From contig JAHZKU010000221.1 of assembly GCA_022600255.1 (NCBI GenBank), forward strand, positions 1 to 7,676: 7,676 bases of DNA, given 5' to 3'. The DNA is from Actinomycetes bacterium. Lineage in GTDB: Bacteria > Actinomycetota > Actinomycetes > S36-B12 > GCA-2699445. Under the pieces are notes generated by a model that was given only the letters and a program-made list of their open reading frames with translations, was not told the origin of the DNA and made no database searches. This document shows positions 1-6,432 of the stretch, in pieces (position 1 is the first letter of the stretch; every line of letters starts with the position of its first letter). Made by a program: the position numbers and the translations under genes.

Positions 1-384
1 CGATCTTGCAAGAAGTCTGGGAAGTTCCGCGAATACCAGTTCGGCTGGAACGCCAATGCGAAGATGACGGGGCGCTGCCTCACCTCACGCGTAAAGGGTG
101 TCCGGTTGATTAGCTCCTACAACGGCCACCACCCTTCGGCGTCGCGCGCCTTTGACGTGATGGTGAACCTTCAGGGGAGCTGCACCGCGGGCCGCAAGGC
201 TGGCAACAAGCTGGCTTGGTACCTGATGAAGAACGCGCGCAAGCACAACATCTACTACATCGTGTGGCGCAACGGGTATTGGAACGCGAACAGCAAACCC
301 ACCAGCCCCCGGAACTTTCGCCAACAAGGCGGCGGAAGTTGCACCAGCAAGCACTATGACCACATCCACGTGGCGTTCCGCTAA
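1..384 (+). CDS. Secreted M15-like (ARB-07466 C-terminal-like) peptidase-fold protein, 3' part only
   Basis: The reading frame is open from the left edge and ends at TAA 382-384, giving 127 residues. The ATG at 64 is internal, because the frame upstream of it has no stop and reads as good protein. The stretch around residues 38-55 (SSYNGHHPSASRAFDVMV) and the terminal YDHIHVAF (119-126) match the pattern of actinobacterial extracellular domains related to M15 D-Ala-D-Ala peptidases, where a His and an Asp followed by a late DHxH supply zinc ligands. Here the candidates are H43/H44, D52 and H121/H123. Four cysteines (3, 26, 61, 114) could form two disulfides, which suits an exported protein. 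The signal peptide and any N-terminal coiled coil would lie outside the window. The usual role would be cell-wall or peptidoglycan processing, but catalysis is inferred and many relatives are uncharacterised. Other plus-strand genes do not follow; a hairpin lies about 47 nt after the stop. Confidence 0.8.
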   Translation, partial: RSCKKSGKFREYQFGWNANAKMTGRCLTSRVKGVRLISSYNGHHPSASRAFDVMVNLQGSCTAGRKAGNKLAWYLMKNARKHNIYYIVWRNGYWNANSKPTSPRNFRQQGGGSCTSKHYDHIHVAFR

Positions 385-430
385 CCAGTGAGCCCCCAGC
401 GGGTGTCACGTTCGGAGCAACAGAAGCGCG

Positions 431-463
431 CAAAGGCCCGGTCCTCCTTGGACTGGGCCTTTG
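431..463. terminator. Bidirectional intrinsic-terminator-like hairpin between convergent genes
   Basis: AAAGGCCC (432-439) pairs with GGGCCTTT (455-462), then G440 with T454 as a wobble on the plus strand, then GTCC (441-444) with GGAC (450-453) around a 5-nt loop. C431-G463 extends the stem. That is about 14 consecutive pairs, A-rich on the left arm and T-rich on the right, as in terminators that work in both directions. It lies between the plus-strand peptidase-like gene, which ends at 384, and the minus-strand permease gene, which ends at 577. Ending both transcripts is the natural reading. Confidence 0.8.
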
Positions 464-491
464 GCGTGCCACGGTCAACTGGCTCGGTTCA

Positions 492-571
492 AGTCGCTGC
501 TGTGGCTACCTCTCACCACTGACCAGCGCGCCTAGGCGGTCGGCGGATACGTGTCCTGAGTCGTCGGCTGT
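492..571 (-). pseudogene. Possible remnant of the 3' end of an FAD oxidoreductase gene
   Basis: Just after the permease stop, on the same strand, one frame reads DRLGALVSGER followed by a stop. The intact oxidoreductase at 2716-3984 ends IQGALVSGER and then GAAAVL. At DNA level 512-532 and 2755-2775 agree at 19 of 21 positions. If one base was lost after the GER codons, the remnant continues in another frame as ATAAT and a stop, which resembles the Ala-rich end of the intact gene. A weaker match (TA.TCC..CGA on the minus strand) is visible further 5'. A decayed copy or the scar of a rearrangement is the inference. The aligned stretch is short, so chance similarity remains possible. Confidence 0.3.
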
Positions 572-576
572 CGAAC

Positions 577-2073
577 TCACGTCGCCTGCTCCTCGGTCTC
601 GGGTTTGGGTTTCACAAGCCAACTCGGTTTGCGTCGGGCGTGAATGATCAAGGGAAGTCCAACGAAGATGATCGTGCCCGCGCTCACCAGCCCGATATAG
701 AGAGCCGGACTGCCGACTGGCAACTGCGAGGGCGGCACGAAACTGAGCACCAGTGCGAATGCCATCCCGATGAACCCCAGCCCGGCCACCATCCACATGC
801 CGGCGTTGCCCAATGGAATCTTGAACGAGCGCGGCAACTCCGGATGTGAATACCGCAGTCGAATCCCAGCAGCGAACATGAACAGGTACATGATGATGTA
901 GACCGAAATCGCCATCACCGTGATGAGGAAGAATGCCACGCTCACGTTGTCGATAAAGAAGTAGACCGTCGAGATGAGGGTAACGATGCCACCCTGTACC
1001 CACAGGATATGCAGTTGAATGCCACGCTTGTTGGTCTTCTGTAGCCAAGGTGGGAGCAGTCCGTCCTCAGCTGTCTCCAGCAAGCCCTTGCTGGGCCCGG
1101 TTATCCAGGCCAGCACACCCGCGATGGCGCCGAAGCAGACGAAAATGGACACGATGGAGATCGCCCAGGCTCCAACTCCCAGTGCAGTGAAGGCGTTCTG
1201 GAAAGCGTCGAAGACACCGGTGGTCAGGTCGATCTTGTCGTAAGGCACCATGCCAGCGACCGCGAGGGTGCCGAGGGCGAAGATGACGACGGCCACCACG
1301 GCGGCGATCAGCATGGCCGCTGGGAACTGGGACTTGGGCTTCTTCAGTTCCTTCACATGGACGGCCTGGACCTCAACACCAGCGAACAGGAGCAGGATGC
1401 CCGCCAGGAAGGCGATGTTCGATAGGCCCGTGATCTGCGGGAAGAACCGGGGCGAGTCAAAACCATCCGCGACTGCTGGGGCGTCGGTGGCATCCCACGC
1501 GGGTTGGTTCCCGGACACCACCCAGTACACGAACAACCCCAGCAGCAGAATGCCGGGAACCGCTGTGCCGAGGATGAACCCGAATTTGGCGACCTTCGCG
1601 AAGATCTTGGTGCCCGCGAGCGCGATGAACGTGGCCAGCCAGTAGACGATGATGCAGAACAGCCCCACATAGATGTGATTCCCGGCCAACTCGGGCTTCT
1701 GGATCGCGAATGCAGCGGCCGCTGCGGCGAAGGCGAGGCCAACCGGATACCAGACGACGTTCTGAATCCACTGCAGCCAGATCGCCAGAAAACCCCAGCG
1801 CTGACCGAACGCCTCACCGATCCATTCGTAGACACCGCCCTTCGATTTGGTGAAGGCTCCGCCCAACTCCGCCGCCACTAGCGCGGCTGGGATCAGGAAG
1901 ACAATCACCGCAAAGGCGATATAGACGAACATCGTGAGCTCGACCTTGGCCAGCATGGACAGGCCACGCAGGCTTGTCACCATCGCGGCGGCCGCCAGCA
2001 TGGCCAGTGTGAACACACCCAGGTAGGAGCGTTGCTTGGTGGGCGTCGGTCTCTGGGTAGCTGTGGCGCTCAT
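577..2073 (-). CDS. APC-superfamily amino-acid permease, glutamate/GABA antiporter (GadC-like) group
   Basis: This 498-residue membrane protein has about 12 hydrophobic segments, the first starting near residue 18 and the last ending near 477, with short polar termini. Diagnostic stretches are GGxFTKSKGGVYEWIGEAFG (71-90), AGVEVQAVHVKELKKP (231-246) and WITGPSKGLLETAEDGLLP (323-341). These correspond to the GGVF-WV, GVEASATHVNE and WIVGPSRGM-TA regions of GadC. The expected job is uptake or exchange of an amino acid, possibly glutamate or another small one, at the cytoplasmic membrane; the substrate cannot be read from the sequence. The tail after the last segment is only about 20 residues, so the long C-plug of E. 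coli GadC is probably absent. The ATG start has GAGGG seven bases upstream, and an in-frame TAA at 2101-2103 with no other start between fixes it. No amino-acid decarboxylase lies beside it, so an acid-resistance role is not supported. A converging hairpin terminator follows at 431-463. Confidence 0.92.
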   Translation of the reverse strand: MSATATQRPTPTKQRSYLGVFTLAMLAAAAMVTSLRGLSMLAKVELTMFVYIAFAVIVFLIPAALVAAELGGAFTKSKGGVYEWIGEAFGQRWGFLAIWLQWIQNVVWYPVGLAFAAAAAAFAIQKPELAGNHIYVGLFCIIVYWLATFIALAGTKIFAKVAKFGFILGTAVPGILLLGLFVYWVVSGNQPAWDATDAPAVADGFDSPRFFPQITGLSNIAFLAGILLLFAGVEVQAVHVKELKKPKSQFPAAMLIAAVVAVVIFALGTLAVAGMVPYDKIDLTTGVFDAFQNAFTALGVGAWAISIVSIFVCFGAIAGVLAWITGPSKGLLETAEDGLLPPWLQKTNKRGIQLHILWVQGGIVTLISTVYFFIDNVSVAFFLITVMAISVYIIMYLFMFAAGIRLRYSHPELPRSFKIPLGNAGMWMVAGLGFIGMAFALVLSFVPPSQLPVGSPALYIGLVSAGTIIFVGLPLIIHARRKPSWLVKPKPETEEQAT

Positions 2074-2097
2074 CGGGCTGCCCTCGGAGTTCCTATC

Positions 2098-2118
2098 GGC
2101 TTAGCCGCCGAGCTAGCC
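2098..2118. repeat. Imperfect inverted repeat in the permease leader
   Basis: GGCT-AGC (2098-2105, with T2102 bulged) can pair with GCTAGCC (2112-2118) around a 6-nt loop. It lies 25 bp upstream of the permease ATG, just before its Shine-Dalgarno sequence. It could be a small operator or a leader stem affecting translation. The arms are short, so this is only a candidate. Confidence 0.3.
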
Positions 2119-2561
2119 TTTCGGGGAACCATCAGTATCCCTTCGCCCGTGCCGTCCACCGATTCAAGGCTGGCCCGTGGCGACAAGGGCATGGTTTGCA
2201 GACGCGAACCAGTCACTTCAGCCAAGCACTCAGCCATGGACGTTGCAACCGCAAGACATCAGCGTCGGGCTGTGGCACGACGGCCTGATGCGACGAGACC
2301 ACTGCCGCCGGCCGGCCGTGGTCTGCTGCCAGTTGGCGCACGTCGTTCTCAACAGCAAGTGGAGCAGGGTCCCAAGACTCAGCGAGCAGCTGGATGTGGC
2401 ACTCATCCACTCTTGGAGTCTGGTTCAGGACGCAGGTGTCCAGCGGGTGATAGCCGATTCTCGTGGTGATCAGCAAGCTGCTGGATGTGACAACGTCCCC
2501 GCCCAGCAAAGACAGCAGATCCGGCCCCATAGCCGAGCGGTGGTATCGAGTCGGGCGCTGT

Positions 2562-2580
2562 GATCCATCATGCGTGGATC
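2562..2580. repeat. Perfect 6-bp hairpin, GATCCA/TGGATC
   Basis: GATCCA (2562-2567) and TGGATC (2575-2580) flank a 7-nt loop. It lies about 135 nt past the oxidoreductase stop, only five bases from a second hairpin (2586-2614). The pair may act in ending the oxidoreductase transcript or in protecting its 3' end. There is no T-tract on the minus strand. Confidence 0.4.
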
Positions 2581-2585
2581 TCCAA

Positions 2586-2614
2586 CGTTTAGGACTTGGC
2601 CCTGGCCCTAAGCG
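2586..2614. repeat. 8-bp inverted repeat with 13-nt loop
   Basis: CGTTTAGG (2586-2593) pairs with CCTAAGCG (2607-2614). The one imperfect position is a G-U wobble in plus-strand RNA and a C-A mismatch in minus-strand RNA, so it folds better from the plus strand. With the adjacent GATCCA hairpin it forms a short structured cluster about 100 nt downstream of the oxidoreductase stop. A terminator role is possible but unproven. Confidence 0.35.
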
Positions 2615-2715
2615 TCCGCCGACGCCGCACTCGACCGACTCCAAGATGGTCGGGTCGAATCGCTACGAATCCGAGTGTACGAGCCGATTCTGAACTTGTT
2701 CTGCTGCCCGAAACC

Positions 2716-3984
2716 TCAAGCTGAAGTGTCGGAAAGCACCGCAGCGGCCCCCCGCTCACCGCTAACCAGCGCGCCCTGGATCGATGGAGTATCGCGATGG
2801 TCGCCAATCACAAACACGCCCTCACCCAGCGCCACGGGTTTCCTGAGGGGATACGGACTGCGCACTTGGGGAAGCGCCCGCTGAATCGGGTACCTGGCTA
2901 CCTCGCGCAACTCGGTCTGAGGCACGCCCAGAATGGTGGCAGACTCGGTCCTGGCTAGCTGAGCGTGCCGATCGCCGGGCCAGTACCCCACCGCGGTGGC
3001 CGCGATCAGCGGTGCGCCGGTGGTGCTGTAGCTGGGGGCGGCGGTTGTCATTACAGCCACGTTGCTGAGCCGCCGTGGACCCGTACGGGCGTCCACCATC
3101 AGGTATTGCTCGGTGACCGGCTCTGGCACAGTGAAGTACCAAGTCGAGAGTGAGTTCATCGAAGGAGTCTGCAGACCCGGAAGAAGTTTGCTGGCCGCGA
3201 TCGCATCGGTGGCGATCACAATCGATCGGCCCCGTACGGTCCCGTGTGCGGTCTGCACGGCGCCGGGTGAGACCGCGTGCACCGTGGTTTGCAGTTGCAG
3301 GCTGTCCGGGACGAGTGCTTCTGCTAGCGCCTGCGGTAGGGCGTTCATGCCGTCGGCGGGGACACTCGGTGCGCCACGGACAAACGTGCGCAACACAAAG
3401 TCGGCGTAGCGGCGACTCACCAGCAGTGGATCGGCCTCACCGAACACCCCGCTCAGGAACGGCACGACCAACCGGTCGATGACGCGTCGGTCCAGTCCCC
3501 ATCGTTGCAGTGCGACGCCTAGGGGAACATCCTCGCGGGCCCGCAATCGATCGGGGCTGTCGTACGCGCACGTTAGCGCGTAGCCAGCGAAGGCACTTAG
3601 CCGCCACGGCGCTGCGATCTTTCCGGTGATCCCAGCGGTCAACGTGCCAGCGATATCGCGAAGGTTACTGAGCGAGCCCGAGAGTGTCACCGACCGCCCG
3701 TTATTGGTGACGATCTCAATTCCCCGATTGAACGACTGAAGATCAAGATTTGCGTAGTCCCAGGCTCGCTGCGCCGCTGGGTACGCCGGATTGAAGACCT
3801 GGAACCCATGGTCGAGTCGGAATCCCTCGACACGGTCGGTTCGCACGCGACCACCAACGCCCGATCTGCCCTCCAGCAACAGCACGTCGCGACCCGCCCG
3901 CTGCAATAGCCGTCCGGCGGTGAGCCCCGCCAAGCCAGCGCCCACAATAACGACATCATGCTGCGTGGTGTTGATGGCGACCAC
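2716..3984 (-). CDS. FAD-dependent oxidoreductase, amine-oxidase / protoporphyrinogen-oxidase-like fold
   Basis: The 422-residue protein starts with a Rossmann FAD site: VVIVGAGLAGL (11-21) gives GxGxxG, E38 caps strand 2, and GGRVRT (44-49) is the following GGR motif. LDHGFQVFNPAYP (about 57-69) is typical of a bacterial clade of flavin amine-oxidase/desaturase-like proteins. The C-terminal GVFVIGDHRDTPSIQGALVSGERGA is the second FAD-binding motif. It has full family length, no signal peptide and no TM segment, so it is probably a soluble cytoplasmic flavoenzyme oxidising an amine, polyene or porphyrin-like compound. The substrate cannot be assigned. The start is GTG at 3982-3984. An in-frame TAA at 4003-4005 and no other start codon between leave no upstream choice, and the next in-frame GTG would cut into the FAD site. 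The AAAGGA sequence ends only one base before this GTG, which is unusually close. Its last codons resemble a fragment at 492-571. Confidence 0.88.
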   Translation of the reverse strand: MVAINTTQHDVVIVGAGLAGLTAGRLLQRAGRDVLLLEGRSGVGGRVRTDRVEGFRLDHGFQVFNPAYPAAQRAWDYANLDLQSFNRGIEIVTNNGRSVTLSGSLSNLRDIAGTLTAGITGKIAAPWRLSAFAGYALTCAYDSPDRLRAREDVPLGVALQRWGLDRRVIDRLVVPFLSGVFGEADPLLVSRRYADFVLRTFVRGAPSVPADGMNALPQALAEALVPDSLQLQTTVHAVSPGAVQTAHGTVRGRSIVIATDAIAASKLLPGLQTPSMNSLSTWYFTVPEPVTEQYLMVDARTGPRRLSNVAVMTTAAPSYSTTGAPLIAATAVGYWPGDRHAQLARTESATILGVPQTELREVARYPIQRALPQVRSPYPLRKPVALGEGVFVIGDHRDTPSIQGALVSGERGAAAVLSDTSA

Positions 3985-4004
3985 TTCCTTTGTTCTGCTG
4001 TTTT

Positions 4005-4091
4005 ACGGTGAGATCGGTGCAAACCGTCCTAACCGTGACGAGCGTATTTCGCTCGCGGATGCGCCACTAGTTGGCGGACCTGTCTCACCGT
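4005..4091. promoter_or_regulatory. ACCGT-rich region with nested inverted repeats upstream of the oxidoreductase
   Basis: Within 87 bp the pentamer ACCGT occurs four times: inverted at 4005-4009 and direct at 4023-4027, 4032-4036 and 4087-4091. The middle two are parts of AACCGT copies spaced exactly nine bases apart. CGGT-GCAA-ACCG (4015-4026) forms a small palindrome. ACGGTGAGA (4005-4013) recurs as its exact complement TCTCACCGT (4083-4091). This lies 21-107 bp upstream of the oxidoreductase GTG, where a regulator would be expected to bind. I could not place a convincing -10/-35 pair here, and the binding protein is unknown. Confidence 0.4.
4039..4055. repeat. CGAGCG/CGCTCG hairpin
   Basis: A perfect 6-bp stem (4039-4044 with 4050-4055) closes a TATTT loop. 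It lies inside the larger 4005-4091 inverted repeat, about 55 bp upstream of the oxidoreductase start. It may be an operator dyad or an RNA stem in the leader. Confidence 0.45.
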
Positions 4092-4149
4092 TACGTTTCC
4101 ATCTTTGCGCATGATGGCTGCGCATGCCCTAGTCCCTATTGGCGGCTTG

Positions 4150-4167
4150 CGGGCGGCTACTCGCCCG
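4150..4167. repeat. CGGGCG/CGCCCG hairpin in the helicase-oxidoreductase spacer
   Basis: Perfect 6-bp GC stem (4150-4155 with 4162-4167) and a 6-nt loop, about 110 nt past the helicase stop on the minus strand. No T-tract follows. It could help end the helicase transcript, as GC-rich hairpins without T-runs are proposed to do in actinobacteria, but this is inference. Confidence 0.35.
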
Positions 4168-4258
4168 TCCGCTATCCAGCGAGAATCTAGCCGTCACCTC
4201 AACCATGCCATGAGAAGGCCCTCAGCGCTGATCGCGTGGCCCGAGCGCCGGTGGCTGA

Positions 4259-4275
4259 CTGCGCCGGCCGCGCAG
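4259..4275 (-). terminator. GC hairpin directly after the helicase stop codon
   Basis: CTGCGC (4259-4264) pairs with GCGCAG (4270-4275) around CGGCC, and the stem begins at the base next to the helicase TAG (4276-4278). The position suits a transcript end or 3' stabiliser. The lack of a T-run after it on the minus strand keeps confidence low. Confidence 0.35.
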
Positions 4276-6321
4276 CTAGGGGGCGGCTGCGGTTCCGGTC
4301 GACGCGATCACGGCCAAGACGGCTGCGCCATAGCTGGTGACCTTGGCCGGTCCAACTCCCGGGGTCCGCAGCAGGTCCGCTTCAGACTCTGGCCGGTTTG
4401 TGGCGAAGTCCGCCAGCGCACGATCATGGAAGATCACATACGCTGGCAGCTCGCGCTCTCGAGCCTCTTCGAGTCGCCATGCCTTCAAAGCCTCGTAGAG
4501 GGGCTTGTCCGGGCTGGCCACCTTGGCGGCGGTCCTGGTGCTGCGGCTGGAGCGGCGGCGTTTCCGAGCTGCGGACGTGTCCGAGGGCGCCGACCTGGCC
4601 TGGTCCTGCGCTAGCTTGGTGAGCTCAGCTAGGAACCGGCTTGGCTTACGCGGTCCGCTCGCTTTGCCGCCGCCCGCTCGCTCCCGCGCCCAAGTCAAAA
4701 CGAGGTAGCGGCGGGCCCGGGTGATGCCGACGTACAACAGGCGGCGTTCCTCGGCCAGCAACTCGGGGCGCTTGGCAGACTGCGACACTGGCAACCGGCC
4801 CTCTTCGAGCATCGGTAGGAAAACCGCATCCCACTCCAACCCTTTTGCTCGGTGCAAGGTGGCCAACTCCACCCCCGTACCGACCTGCTCCTGTTTCGCG
4901 CGGCTAGCAAGTTCTGCCGTGATGGCGGCGCCAACCGGCGCTTCTCCCTTGCGATCACACTCTCCGGCGAGGTAACGAACCAAGTCCAATAGCGCCTGCA
5001 GAATTGCCTGTTCTTCCCGGGCCTGGTTGGTGGTTGGCTCGGCATCGGGATCGAACCCGAACGACTTGGATAACTGCCGTTCGAACCAGGGTGTGATGGC
5101 CGCATCCGCCGGGGCGGACTGTGCAGTCAGGAGACCCAGCGCCTTTCGCACGGTGGGACGTTCATAGAAGGCCGCGCCCTTGACCCGATAGGGGATAGCC
5201 GCCTTTGCCAGCGCTGCTTCAATCGGGACCAGATCAGCGTTGAGTCGGACCAAGACTGCGATCTCTTCGGGTCTAACCCCGTCTGACAGCCAGGCTTGCA
5301 CCTGATCGACCAGCACGTTCAACTCAGCCTGACTGCCGGATACCTCGCGAAGTATCGGCTCTGGTTGGCTGGCCTCGCCCTCCTGAAGCTGCGGACTATC
5401 TTGTGCCGCCGCTACGAGTGGCGTGGCCGATTGGGCCAGTCGGTTGGCCAACGTCAGAATTGCGGGCGTGCAGCGATAGTTCCGGGACAGGTGAAACACC
5501 TTTGCGCTCGGCCAGGTTCGGGTGAAGTCGAGCAAATACTGCTGGCTTGCCCCGGCAAAGGAGTAGATGGTCTGTTCGGCGTCACCCACCACGCAGATGT
5601 CGTTGCGTGGGCCCACCCATTCCCGCAGCAATTCGTCGTTGGCTGGATTGGTGTCCTGGTATTCGTCAACGCAGAACCATTGGTACCGGTCGCGGACCCG
5701 CTGCGCGACCTCCGCATTCTCCCGCAGTAGGTCGGTCATCAAGATGACCATGTCATCAAAGTCCACCACCTGCCGTCTGCGTTTGGTGGCTTGGTAATCA
5801 GACATCACCCGGCGCAGCAGATCCTCCGGCAACGGCAGGGTGCGGCCCGCGGCGGTGGCAGCTCCCTGCAGCCGCACCGGGTCAATTCGCCGGGTCTGGG
5901 CCCAGGAGATCGCGTCAAGAACATCCTGAGTCGGGGTGAATTTGTAGTGACCCGGCAAACGTCGGACCAGCGGCGACACCAGGGACCACGCGTTGTCGAG
6001 CACTGCCAGTCGCTCGCCGTGTATCTGCGGCCAGAAGTAGTCCAGTTGCCTGCGGGCGGCAGCATGGAACGTGGCCGCTTGGATTTGGGGCGTTCCAAGT
6101 GCGGCCAATCGTGCGCGCATCTCGTCTGCAGCCTTGCGGGTGAAGGTGAGCATGAGAGCGGTAGCTGGATCCATCGCCCCCGTCTGTGACGCGTAGGCGG
6201 CTCGGTAGGTAATGACCCGGGTCTTGCCGGTGCCCGCGCCAGCATGAATCACAACAGGCCCGGAGGTAGCCGCTGCGGCCGCCTGTTGCTCCGGGTTCAA
6301 CTGATTGAGAAGTAGGGTCAC
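4276..6321 (-). CDS. uvrD2: UvrD2-like SF1A DNA helicase with C-terminal HRDC domain
   Basis: The 681-residue protein is an ATP-dependent 3'-5' DNA helicase of the UvrD/PcrA/Rep family, expected to act in repair and replication restart. Visible SF1 motifs, in order: Q motif LNPEQQAA (8-15), Walker A GAGTGKT (28-34), Ia TFTRKAADEM (59-68), 1B DFDDM (187-191), II VDEYQDTN (218-225), III VGDAEQTIYSFAGA (245-258), IV SRNYRC (279-284), V TLHRAKGLEW (488-497) and VI LLYVGITRAR (528-537). An HRDC domain (about 604-672) contains VPAY-like LPAYVIFHDRALADFA and GVGPAKVTSYG. This order is that of actinobacterial UvrD2. Mycobacterial UvrD2 has a tetracysteine motif between helicase and HRDC; here the linker (about 565-603) is Lys/Arg/Ser-rich with no cysteine. 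The start is GTG, with AGAGGTG ten bases upstream and an in-frame TAG at 6337-6339. The gene has its own predicted promoter at 6448-6476. The motifs look intact, so an active ATPase is likely. Confidence 0.92.
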   Translation of the reverse strand: MTLLLNQLNPEQQAAAAATSGPVVIHAGAGTGKTRVITYRAAYASQTGAMDPATALMLTFTRKAADEMRARLAALGTPQIQAATFHAAARRQLDYFWPQIHGERLAVLDNAWSLVSPLVRRLPGHYKFTPTQDVLDAISWAQTRRIDPVRLQGAATAAGRTLPLPEDLLRRVMSDYQATKRRRQVVDFDDMVILMTDLLRENAEVAQRVRDRYQWFCVDEYQDTNPANDELLREWVGPRNDICVVGDAEQTIYSFAGASQQYLLDFTRTWPSAKVFHLSRNYRCTPAILTLANRLAQSATPLVAAAQDSPQLQEGEASQPEPILREVSGSQAELNVLVDQVQAWLSDGVRPEEIAVLVRLNADLVPIEAALAKAAIPYRVKGAAFYERPTVRKALGLLTAQSAPADAAITPWFERQLSKSFGFDPDAEPTTNQAREEQAILQALLDLVRYLAGECDRKGEAPVGAAITAELASRAKQEQVGTGVELATLHRAKGLEWDAVFLPMLEEGRLPVSQSAKRPELLAEERRLLYVGITRARRYLVLTWARERAGGGKASGPRKPSRFLAELTKLAQDQARSAPSDTSAARKRRRSSRSTRTAAKVASPDKPLYEALKAWRLEEARERELPAYVIFHDRALADFATNRPESEADLLRTPGVGPAKVTSYGAAVLAVIASTGTAAAP

Positions 6322-6432
6322 GATCCGGACGCACCTCTAGCCGGAGTGGACCGGCCACGGCGAAGTCCCGATTCCTGCACCCCGACTGTCATGACTCAAG
6401 TGTGACCGAAGCCAACGTTGCGGGGAACAGGC

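Larger units (their letters stand above)
2074..2715. other. 642-bp gap without a convincing gene
   Basis: This gap separates the oxidoreductase stop from the permease start, both genes on the minus strand. It should hold the oxidoreductase 3' region and the permease promoter. The longest minus-strand frame (2213-2644, 143 codons) has no good ribosome site and matches no family I can name with confidence. Its part LLSLLGGDVVTSS, and later GRPAAVVSSHQAVVP, faintly recall the histidine-phosphatase domain of MutT1-like proteins (SSxxxR, then SHxxxxP), but the N-terminal RHG motif is missing. It may therefore be a decayed gene. Overlapping plus-strand frames (2032-2469, 2177-2563) look like antisense shadows. 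A GATACT-type -10 lies on the minus strand at 2134-2139, with its best -35 (TTGAAT) 22 nt away, which is too far to call a promoter. Confidence 0.5.

Noticed and set aside
64..66. ATG at 64 as the start of the first gene
   Set aside because: The frame is open to base 1 and the upstream residues (FGWNANAK and a cysteine) read as part of the domain, so the gene is truncated by the window edge.
506..1048. Minus-strand 180-codon frame ending in GALVSGER
   Set aside because: Most of it is an out-of-frame reading of the permease. Only its last residues, beyond the permease stop, are of interest and are listed as a possible remnant.
1250..1835. Several long frames opposite or within the permease gene (for example 1250-1645 plus, 1353-1835 minus, 1504-1881 plus)
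   Set aside because: They overlap a complete permease with 12 membrane segments and are Arg/Pro/Ser-rich or charged out-of-frame translations.
2134..2167. GATACT / TTGAAT as the permease promoter
   Set aside because: The spacer is 22 nt, too long for a sigma-70-type promoter, and no better -35 is present at 16-19 nt.
4105..4614. Plus-strand frame of 169 codons
   Set aside because: Most of it is antisense to the 3' end of the helicase gene, which has clear family motifs. The translation is low in recognisable structure, as expected of a high-GC shadow frame.
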